64,000 nucleotides of DNA from Paraflavitalea sp966211765 (lineage in GTDB: Bacteria; Bacteroidota; Bacteroidia; Chitinophagales; Chitinophagaceae): assembly GCA_966211765.1 (NCBI GenBank), contig CBIHOV010000003.1, positions 323,432 through 387,431 of the forward strand, written 5' to 3'. The number at the start of each line of letters is the position of its first letter. Position 1 is the first letter of the stretch. The notes under the pieces are model-generated. The model did no database searches. It saw only the letters and a list, made by a program, of their open reading frames with translations, and was not told where the DNA came from. The position numbers were made by a program, and so were the translations under genes. This document shows positions 54,565-61,678 of this stretch, one piece after another.

Positions 54565-55911
54565 TTAATACCCAGGATTGTTCTTTCCTTCCAGGTCGGG
54601 ATCGGACAATACATCAGAATAGGGCAAGGGAAATAACCAGTAATTCTTATTGGTCAATCCTAATACTACACCCGCTCTTTCAGTACGCACGAGGTCGAAC
54701 CAGCGGTGTGCTTCAAATGCAAACTCCACGCTGTTCTCTTCTTCTATGGCCAGCAATACGGCATCTTTTGTAGCAGCTGCCGTGGCGACCACATTGGCCC
54801 TGGCCCTTACGGCATTGAGGTCGGCAATGGCTCCGTCGGTTCCGATCAACTTATTTTGTTGCGCACGGGCTTCGGCACGGATCAGGTATAATTCTGATAA
54901 ACGTATGAGGTAAGCGGGATCGGTGTTGGTAGAACTGGTATTGTACAACACGCCATACACCGTGTTGCCGGTACCGGCAATCAGACTATTCCTGGCGCCG
55001 CCAATGGCCGGGTTATTCAGTTTTGCCACGATTGCGTCGGAAGGTTTCAGCGTATACTGACCTCCTGCCGAGCTGGGGTACCATAGGTTCCAGAAAGAGT
55101 TGCGGTCATTGGCAGAGAAAGTTAATTCAAAAACAGATTCCCTGCTCAGGAATGGGGCCGTGAAGAAGGATTTATAGGGAATTAATTCATATTTGGCGGT
55201 ATTACTGATCACCTGCGAAGCGTACTGCTCGGCTTCCGGCCATTGCTTCCTGTACAAATGCAGTCTGGCCCGTAAAGCACGCGCGGTACTTTTCTGGGCA
55301 CGATTACGGGTAGTAGCATCTTCGGGCAGTAGTTTTTCAGCTTCTGTAAGATCGGTCAGTACCTGGTCGTAGGTTTGATCGAGTGTACTGCGCTTGATAC
55401 CTTTTGCATCACCCACCGTGGTGGTAGGTTTCAATTGCAATTGTACGCCGCCCCAGCCCCTGCCCAGGTCGAAATAGCTGATAGCCCGAAGAAAATAGGC
55501 TTCGCCCAGTATTTTATTTTTTTCCTCCTGGGTGAGCAAGGGATCTTTCACAGCCGGCACAGCAGCAATTACACTATTGGCCGAGTTGATGGTTTTATAG
55601 ATGCCTTGATAAGCAGCAACGGTAGTAACATTATCTGTAGGTATGGCATTCTGGTCCAGTTGCAGGTACTGGCTCAGGGTACCAAAAAAAATGACATTAT
55701 CGGCCGTGATGGTACCAAGGGTGGGATAGTTGGCTGCATAATATCCCTGCAAGGCATCATAAGCGCCTGTGATGGCAGCCCTGGCAGTACCGGCATCTGT
55801 AATAGCATCTACCGAGGGTATCGCATTATTGGGATTTTCCTCCAGGAATTTTGAGCAGGCGGATAAAGACAAAACGCCTGCCAACAATAAGATCATATAA
55901 GAACGTGTCAT
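54565..55911 (-). CDS. SusD/RagB-family lipoprotein
   Basis: The 448-residue lipoprotein ends its signal in SLSACS with Cys19, followed by KFLEENPNNAI. SusD signatures are EKNKILGEAYFLRAISYFDLGRGWGGV, STARALRARLHLYRKQWPEAEQYASQVI, LIRLSELYLIRAEARAQQN, and the C-terminal EEENSVEFAFEAHRWFDLVRTER to NPGY. It is shorter than glycan SusDs, in the range of RagB-type peptide binders. It partners the SusC at 55939-58995 (27-base gap). Confidence 0.95.
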   Translation of the reverse strand: MTRSYMILLLAGVLSLSACSKFLEENPNNAIPSVDAITDAGTARAAITGAYDALQGYYAANYPTLGTITADNVIFFGTLSQYLQLDQNAIPTDNVTTVAAYQGIYKTINSANSVIAAVPAVKDPLLTQEEKNKILGEAYFLRAISYFDLGRGWGGVQLQLKPTTTVGDAKGIKRSTLDQTYDQVLTDLTEAEKLLPEDATTRNRAQKSTARALRARLHLYRKQWPEAEQYASQVISNTAKYELIPYKSFFTAPFLSRESVFELTFSANDRNSFWNLWYPSSAGGQYTLKPSDAIVAKLNNPAIGGARNSLIAGTGNTVYGVLYNTSSTNTDPAYLIRLSELYLIRAEARAQQNKLIGTDGAIADLNAVRARANVVATAAATKDAVLLAIEEENSVEFAFEAHRWFDLVRTERAGVVLGLTNKNYWLFPLPYSDVLSDPDLEGKNNPGY

Positions 55912-55938
55912 CGTAAATACTTTTTGATTGAAAAACTA

Positions 55939-58900
55939 TTAAAAGCTAACCGTCAGCCCCACCTGTACCGTTTTGGGCTGTGGCACCGTGGCCCAGTCGT
56001 ACCCGGCGGTATTCTGATTGCCACTTTGTGAGCTAACCTCGGGATCGGGCCCGGAATAGTTGGTAATGGTGAACAGGTTGGTGGCCTGTACATAGAGACG
56101 TGCGTTGCTGATCCCTATTGGACTTAACCAATTGCCACGAAAATTATATCCTACGGACAAGGATTTCAGGCGGGCAAAAGAACCATCTTTCAGGTAGCGG
56201 CTGCTTAAATTGGCTACAGCACCGCCATAGTTATTGGAGGCGCCTCCATTTTGATTGGGGCTGTAGAGATAGGTAGTAAGCTTGGGAATATCAGTGATAT
56301 CGCCTGGCTTTTGCCAGCGCTGCAGTTGCCTGGGCACAAAACCAATATTGGCCTGTGCGCCTCCATGTATCATGAAGAAATCGTTCATGTCCATGATCTT
56401 GTTGCCTTGCTGGAAATAGATAAAGAAGTTGAGGTCGATGTTTTCATAAGAGATATTATTCGTCAATCCACCGGAATACTTTGGCAGGGCGTTGCCTACG
56501 ATCTGCCGGTCGGCACTGGTAATGAGGCCATCCTTGTTCACATCATCATATACAGCATTGCCTGTTAGAGGATCTACATACAATTGTTTGTAGAGCTGGA
56601 AGGAGTTGACAGCATATCCCTGCCTGAGTATGGAAATATTTCTTCCGGATGCACCCAGGCTGATATCCGATGCCAGTTTTTCAATGCGGTTGGTATTATA
56701 GGATATATTGAAATCGGTGGTCCATACAAATGAGCGAGTATTGATATTGGTGCTGTGTACACTTATTTCCAGCCCTTTATTACTGACAGTGCCATAGTTC
56801 TGCAACAGGGAGCTAAACCCTAAGCGGTTGGGCACGGGTACATTCAGCAACAGATCGTAGGTATGCTTATAATAATAATCGAGGCTAATGCTGAGGCGTT
56901 TGTTGAGTACGGTAAAATCAATACCTGCATCAAACTGGCGGGTGGTTTCCCAGGTAAGGTCGGGATTGGCCAGTTGGGATGGCGATGTACCCGCTATCTC
57001 CAGGTAATTGGAACCGGAGCCCCATAAACCTTTTGCAGCATAAGGCCCAATACCATTCTGGTTGCCGGTCAAGCCGTAGCTGGCGCGCACTTTCAGGTCG
57101 TCAAATAAATTGAGGTCGTTAATAAACTCTTCCTGCCCGGCACGCCAGGTAATGCCACCCGATGGGAAATAACCCCATTGGTTATTGGCGCCAAACCTTG
57201 ATGAACCGTCGGCCCGCAGGCTGGCATCCAGGGTGTATTTATCATTATAGGTATAGCTTGCTTTTCCAAAGAAAGAGGCCAGTTTGGCGGTAGATTTGGA
57301 AGAGGAACCGGACCGGATAGAGGCGCCGGATATAGCGGTAATATTGTTGCTGGGAAAACCGGTACCGGAAGCAGATGTAAGTTCATTGATGGTGGTGCTG
57401 ATGGTATTGCCAATTAAAGCGTTCACAGAATGCTGCTTATCCTTTCCAAAAGATTTAATATAGGTAAGTACCTGTTCATTCAGCAACACGAGGTTGTGGG
57501 TTTCAAAAGCATTGGCCGAGCCATTGGAAGATATGCCCGCACTGATAAGCGTACTGGCATAGTTATTCTCGGATTCATCGGCCTTATCAATACTCCAGCT
57601 GCTGCGCAATTTCAACTCAGGCAAAAAAGAATATTCCAGGAAGGCATTGCCAATAATGCGCCAGCCAATCGCCTTGTTGTCGAGGTGATTGATGAGAGCA
57701 ATATGATTATCGAAACTGCCATACCGGGCATAGGTGCCATTGGCATTGTAAATAGGCAGGTAACTACGTACAAACAATGCCGAGTTTACTACGCCCTGCG
57801 GGTTGTTGTCATTGCTGCTTACATTGCGGAAGGTGCGGGTGAGACCAATGCTGGTACCGAGCTTTAACTTCCTGGACAGGTTATTATCGTAGTTCAGCCG
57901 GGCAGTAAGGCGCTCGAAATTGGAGGGCGCTACCACCGACTCCTGTTTGAGATAACCGATACTGGCATAGTAGGTATTTCTTTCTGAGCCTCCCTGTGCT
58001 GACAGTTCATAACTGGACGTGCGGGCCGTACGGTACAGATCGGCAAACCGGTCGTAGGTTTTCAACGTATCCGGATTGGGGAAAGGCAACACCACTGTAT
58101 TGGGATCCTGTCCATTGTCGATAGCTGTATTTAAGCGCGACTCATTTGCCAGCTTAGCTGTTTCGACCCCATTTGCTACTTTCAGTTTTTTAACGGCTAC
58201 CGCCCAACCCTGGTAAGTATTCAAACTGATCTTTGCTTTGGTATTTTGTTTGCCACGGCGGGTGGTAACGATCACCACGCCATTGGCGCCTAGTGATCCA
58301 TAGATGGCGGTGGCATTGGCATCTTTAAGGATGGTAATGCTTTCAATATCTGAAGGGTTGATGGTGGCCAGGGGATTGGTCGGTTGCTGCTGGCCAAGGC
58401 CTGTTTGTATGGTCTCGGCATTGCTTACAAATACGCCATCAATCACGTATAAGGGATCGCTGCTGGCATTGATGGAGTTATTGCCCCGGATGCGAAAGGT
58501 GATGCTACCGCCTGCCACACCTGAATTGGCCAGCACCTGCACACCGCTTGCCTTTCCTTGTAACAATTGATTGAAACCGGCTCCAGGGTTATTCTTGATT
58601 TCGTCGCCGCTCACGGTGGTGATGGCGCCGGCAATAAAGCGCTTCTTCTGGGTGCTGTAACCTGTAATGACAATATCTTCCAATTGTGCCAGGGATCTTT
58701 TTAGTACGATACTGAGTGCTTTATCACCAGTAATATCCAATTCCTGCGGTTCGAATCCTGCAAACGATACCACAATAACGTTTTGATTGCCGGTAAGCTC
58801 CAGTTTGAAGGAGCCGTCACCTTTACTGGATGTGCCTTGGTTACTGCCTTTGGCTGTAATGCTGGCGCCGCCTAATGGCAACTGGTCTTCTGACCTTACA

Positions 58901-58995
58901 ATACCTGAAATAATGCGGGGAGATGTTTGTGCAATGGTGACAATTGCGCTTAGCACAATAACCAGCATTGTCAAAAACACTGATCTTAGGTTCAT
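55939..58995 (-). CDS. SusC/RagA TonB-dependent outer-membrane transporter without STN domain
   Basis: The 1018-residue protein has a signal peptide to about 22 (AIVTIAQ). A carboxypeptidase-regulatory-like domain (about 28-105; ISGIVRSEDQLPLGGASITAKGSNQGTSS), the LEDIVITGYSTQKK box, the plug (FNQLLQGKASGVQVLANSG, LYVIDGVFV, ATAIYGSLGANGVVIVTT) and a barrel ending VQVGLTVSF follow. No STN domain is present, so it is not wired to an ECF/FecR pair. Control is instead suggested by the shared operator at 59236-59254 and the leader ORF at 59093-59200. It imports the substrate bound by the SusD encoded next, probably peptides. Confidence 0.95.
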   Translation of the reverse strand: MNLRSVFLTMLVIVLSAIVTIAQTSPRIISGIVRSEDQLPLGGASITAKGSNQGTSSKGDGSFKLELTGNQNVIVVSFAGFEPQELDITGDKALSIVLKRSLAQLEDIVITGYSTQKKRFIAGAITTVSGDEIKNNPGAGFNQLLQGKASGVQVLANSGVAGGSITFRIRGNNSINASSDPLYVIDGVFVSNAETIQTGLGQQQPTNPLATINPSDIESITILKDANATAIYGSLGANGVVIVTTRRGKQNTKAKISLNTYQGWAVAVKKLKVANGVETAKLANESRLNTAIDNGQDPNTVVLPFPNPDTLKTYDRFADLYRTARTSSYELSAQGGSERNTYYASIGYLKQESVVAPSNFERLTARLNYDNNLSRKLKLGTSIGLTRTFRNVSSNDNNPQGVVNSALFVRSYLPIYNANGTYARYGSFDNHIALINHLDNKAIGWRIIGNAFLEYSFLPELKLRSSWSIDKADESENNYASTLISAGISSNGSANAFETHNLVLLNEQVLTYIKSFGKDKQHSVNALIGNTISTTINELTSASGTGFPSNNITAISGASIRSGSSSKSTAKLASFFGKASYTYNDKYTLDASLRADGSSRFGANNQWGYFPSGGITWRAGQEEFINDLNLFDDLKVRASYGLTGNQNGIGPYAAKGLWGSGSNYLEIAGTSPSQLANPDLTWETTRQFDAGIDFTVLNKRLSISLDYYYKHTYDLLLNVPVPNRLGFSSLLQNYGTVSNKGLEISVHSTNINTRSFVWTTDFNISYNTNRIEKLASDISLGASGRNISILRQGYAVNSFQLYKQLYVDPLTGNAVYDDVNKDGLITSADRQIVGNALPKYSGGLTNNISYENIDLNFFIYFQQGNKIMDMNDFFMIHGGAQANIGFVPRQLQRWQKPGDITDIPKLTTYLYSPNQNGGASNNYGGAVANLSSRYLKDGSFARLKSLSVGYNFRGNWLSPIGISNARLYVQATNLFTITNYSGPDPEVSSQSGNQNTAGYDWATVPQPKTVQVGLTVSF

Positions 58996-59092
58996 GACAA
59001 TAATTTAATAGATAAAAAAATGCTGAGCTATTTCGTAAGCAAACCCTGATGAGAGGCGTTGATGAAGATATATAGTCGGAGAGGTTAGTAAC

Positions 59093-59200
59093 TTAACAAC
59101 AACAGGTGCATGTACAAGACAAAGGAACACCAGAACAGGTAATAAATGGAGCAGAATAAACAAGGAGGTTGAGGGAGCCTTTACGCATACTTAGTTTCAT
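59093..59200 (-). CDS. Cysteine-rich 35-residue leader peptide upstream of susC
   Basis: The ATG at 59200 opens a 35-codon frame ending TAA at 59093, inside the ~250-base leader of the SusC/SusD/M14 operon. Residues 1-20 are basic then hydrophobic (MKLSMRKG, then LNLLVYSAPFI). The last 14 residues hold six cysteines at 22, 29, 31, 33, 34 and 35, finishing CTCTCCC. The predicted start of transcription (near 59247) lies 47 bases upstream of its ATG, and susC starts 97 bases after its stop. A short TGCT/AGCA stem and a seven-T run precede susC. It could be a leader peptide that senses cysteine or metal during translation, or a small exported metal-binding peptide. No family is recognised; coding is inferred. 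Confidence 0.5.
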   Translation of the reverse strand: MKLSMRKGSLNLLVYSAPFITCSGVPLSCTCTCCC

Positions 59201-59235
59201 AATAGTTGATAGTTTTGATGGCAGACTGCTACTTA

Positions 59236-59286
59236 GTCCACTTTATAAGTAGACAAATGTAAAATCATATTTCCACATGATCCAAA
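59236..59286 (-). promoter_or_regulatory. Promoter and operator of the SusC/SusD/M14 operon
   Basis: On the minus strand a -33 TTTG (59283-59286), a 21-base spacer and -7 TACATTTG (59254-59261) give an excellent Bacteroidota promoter. The box runs directly into a 19-base dyad GTCTAC-N7-GTGGAC (59236-59254) that covers the predicted start site. The same arrangement is found facing the other way at 59295-59320, which argues for a shared repressor. Confidence 0.7.
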
Positions 59287-59320
59287 TAATTCTTTACCTT
59301 TGTCTATATTTTTAGTAGAC
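59270..59320 (+). promoter_or_regulatory. Promoter and operator of the TlpA-like gene
   Basis: TTTC (59270-59273), a 21-base spacer and -7 TACCTTTG (59295-59302) are followed by the dyad GTCTA-N9-TAGAC (59302-59320) over the start region. Compared with the opposing promoter, 21 of the first 28 bases from the -7 box onward are identical: TACMTTTGTCTA, then a variable part, then AGTRGACTA. The ATG lies 20 bases beyond the dyad. Confidence 0.68.
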
Positions 59321-59340
59321 TATTAACCATCCTGAAAACT

Positions 59341-60822
59341 ATGCTACACAAATCCCTCCTGCTACTGCTGTTGACAGCATCTATAACACAGGCTGCCTGG
59401 TCGCAGCATGCAGACCGCACCATCACCGGTACTATTACAGCTGATGACGATACCAGCCCGCTGGAAGGCGTACTGATTGCTGTAAAAGGCACCAACCGGG
59501 TATCGGGATCACAGGCAGATGGCATTTATTATATACCGGTGACGGAGAAAGATTCCGTGCTGGTATTCAGCCACAGTGAGTTCGAAACGAAGGAAGTAAA
59601 ACTGGCAGGCGGCAATGAATACAATATCAAACTGCAGAAGAAACATGATGGGCCAGCAGCAGCTGTAAAGTTCTCCCCTATCGGCAGCTGGAGAGGCGCT
59701 TTTGCTGCCCGCCCGGAAGTAGAAATACCTTTCAACTTTGAGATACGGCGATCTGAAAAAGGAGATACCACCGTCTTTTTTCTGAATGGTGAAGAAAAAT
59801 ATGCAGGAGGCCGGGTTCAACAAACAGGGGATTCGTTGTTTGTTTTCCTGGATCAGTATGACAACGAGTTGGCCTTTAAAATTGATAACAATAGCTTGTC
59901 GGGCGTATTGAGGAGACAGGACAAACGGGGCACGCCCACGCCGCTTACTGCAGAACCCGGTAAAAACTATCGCTTTAAGGAAACAGGCGTTGCCCCCTCT
60001 GCTAATATTTCAGGCACTTATGACATTGTATTCAAATCAGAAAATGGCAAGGAAGAAAAAGCGGTTGGCCTGTTTAAACAGGAAGGCAAAAAATTGCAAG
60101 CCAGCTTTCTCCGGGTAACGGGCGACTCACGCTACCTGGAAGGTATTGTAGAAGGCAACAGCTTTTATCTCTCTTCCTTTATTGGCTCCGGTCCGGGATA
60201 TTATAAAGGCAGTTTTGATCCGCAAGGTCAACTCACCGGAGAAGCAGGCACCCGGGGCGGACAGCATTTTACCGGCATTCCCAACGAAAAGGCTGCATTG
60301 CCCGACGCTTATACGCTTACCACGCTTAAAGAAGGTTATACTTCTTTTGATTTCTCTTTCCCGGATGTAGATGGCAATAAACGATCGCTGAGTGATGCGA
60401 AATACAAAAACAAAGTGGTGGTGGTTACGATCACCGGCACCTGGTGCCCCAATTGCATGGACGAAACGGCTTTCCTGGCGCCCTGGTACAAAGCCAATGC
60501 CCGCAGAGGCGTAGAAGCCATCGCGCTTCATTATGAGCGGCAAACGGATACTGCTTTTGTACGCAAAGCGCTGGGGCGCTCCCGTAAAAAATATGATATT
60601 CAATTCGACCAGGTAATAGCTGGTCCTGCTGACAAACAATTTGTGGCTACTTCTTTACCTGCACTCAATAACTTCCTCTCCTTCCCTACCCTAATCTTTA
60701 TTGACAAAAAAGGAAAGGTGGCCAGGATACATACAGGCTATACCGGTCCCGCCACGGGGAAATATTACGACCAGTTTGTAAAAGAATTCAATGATGAGAT
60801 TGACCTGTTGCTGAAGCAATAA
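59341..60822 (+). CDS. TlpA-like thioredoxin-fold protein with carboxypeptidase-regulatory-like N-terminus
   Basis: The 493-residue exported protein has a signal peptide to about 22 (AAWSQ). A carboxypeptidase-regulatory-like beta-sandwich (about 27-97; ITGTITADDDTSPLEGVLIAVKGTNRVSG) and two DUF-like beta regions (about 110-320) come next. The C-terminal thioredoxin fold (about 335-490) has the redox pair in TGTWCPNCMDE and the cis-proline segment SFPTLIFIDKKGKV. It is expected to reduce or exchange disulfides in the periplasm. It is divergent from the SusC/SusD/M14 operon and shares its operator sequence, so the two are probably induced together. Confidence 0.9.
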   Translation: MLHKSLLLLLLTASITQAAWSQHADRTITGTITADDDTSPLEGVLIAVKGTNRVSGSQADGIYYIPVTEKDSVLVFSHSEFETKEVKLAGGNEYNIKLQKKHDGPAAAVKFSPIGSWRGAFAARPEVEIPFNFEIRRSEKGDTTVFFLNGEEKYAGGRVQQTGDSLFVFLDQYDNELAFKIDNNSLSGVLRRQDKRGTPTPLTAEPGKNYRFKETGVAPSANISGTYDIVFKSENGKEEKAVGLFKQEGKKLQASFLRVTGDSRYLEGIVEGNSFYLSSFIGSGPGYYKGSFDPQGQLTGEAGTRGGQHFTGIPNEKAALPDAYTLTTLKEGYTSFDFSFPDVDGNKRSLSDAKYKNKVVVVTITGTWCPNCMDETAFLAPWYKANARRGVEAIALHYERQTDTAFVRKALGRSRKKYDIQFDQVIAGPADKQFVATSLPALNNFLSFPTLIFIDKKGKVARIHTGYTGPATGKYYDQFVKEFNDEIDLLLKQ

Positions 60823-60956
60823 TATCATCCTTACATTTCCTGTTGACTATTAATAACACGCAATACATATTGCTTTTTATTAAATGCTATTGATTCATTA
60901 AATTGTATGATCGCAGGTTTATCCTGTTGCCTACAGGTCATTTAAAATCAATCTTA

Positions 60957-61523
60957 ATGGATCAGTTTTTCCACATCCGGATGCTCATGAGCATCATCGT
61001 CAGCCTGAGTGTGGCCACCCTATTGAAAGGCGTAGCCAAACTGATTGAGCACCCTACCAAAGTACGATTGTATTGGGTGCACCTGGCCTGGGTGGGCTTT
61101 ATCTTCCTCTCTTTGCTGGATTTCTGGTGGTGGGAGATCCTCTTGAAAAAGGTATCGGCCTGGAGCTTCGGGTCATACCTGTTTATCATCTGCTTCGTTG
61201 TTGTATACTATATTATATGCTCTCTGCTCTTCCCCGACGATATGAAAGAGTATGAAGGGTACAAGGATTATTTTTATTCCAGGAAGACCTGGTTCTTTTC
61301 CTTCCTTGGTATTTCCTTCTTATTTGATGTGGGCGACACGCTCCTGAAAGGCGTTGACCATTACCATGAATTGGGCACGGAATATATTGTCAGGATAGCC
61401 ATTCATGTGTTGTTGTGTATATTGGCCATCCGCTCGCGGAATGAACGGTTTCATGCAGTATTGGTGATCTTCTTTATACTGTACAACCTGTTTTGGGTGA
61501 TCAGGAAATACCAGGTGCTTTGA
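60957..61523 (+). CDS. Multi-pass membrane protein, function unknown
   Basis: 188 residues from the ATG at 60957; a TTG at 60903 is in frame but adds a polar tail. About six hydrophobic segments are seen (roughly 10-27, 39-57, 67-90, 109-125, 137-156 and 161-180). Conserved-looking polar residues include YWVHLAWVGF, LLDFWWWE and the stretch DDMKEYEGYKDYFYSRKTWFF between helices. No transporter or enzyme family is recognised. It follows the TlpA-like gene by 134 bases. Confidence 0.75.
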   Translation: MDQFFHIRMLMSIIVSLSVATLLKGVAKLIEHPTKVRLYWVHLAWVGFIFLSLLDFWWWEILLKKVSAWSFGSYLFIICFVVVYYIICSLLFPDDMKEYEGYKDYFYSRKTWFFSFLGISFLFDVGDTLLKGVDHYHELGTEYIVRIAIHVLLCILAIRSRNERFHAVLVIFFILYNLFWVIRKYQVL

Positions 61524-61525
61524 TA

Positions 61526-61655
61526 GAGGATGGCCCCTATGGGGCCAAAAGATCTTTTGCTTCGATTTTGCTACAAAGCGGTGACCCCTATGGGGTCAAA
61601 ATACACATTTGACACGATGCGCTACAAAGCAGTAGCCCGCTTGTAGCGGGACAAA
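61526..61655. repeat. Cluster of REP-like 17-mers and small hairpins
   Basis: The cluster contains hairpins GGCCCC-TAT-GGGGCC (61532-61546), GACCCC-TAT-GGGGTC (61583-61597) and CCCGC-TTGTA-GCGGG (61636-61650). There is also a perfect palindrome CAAAAGATCTTTTG (61546-61559) and two copies of GCTACAAAGCRGTRRCC (61570-61586 and 61621-61637). The 17-mer also occurs at 25194-25210. It separates convergent genes and may end transcription as well. Confidence 0.65.
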
Positions 61656-61678
61656 CTCTAAAGGGGTTCTCAATACAC

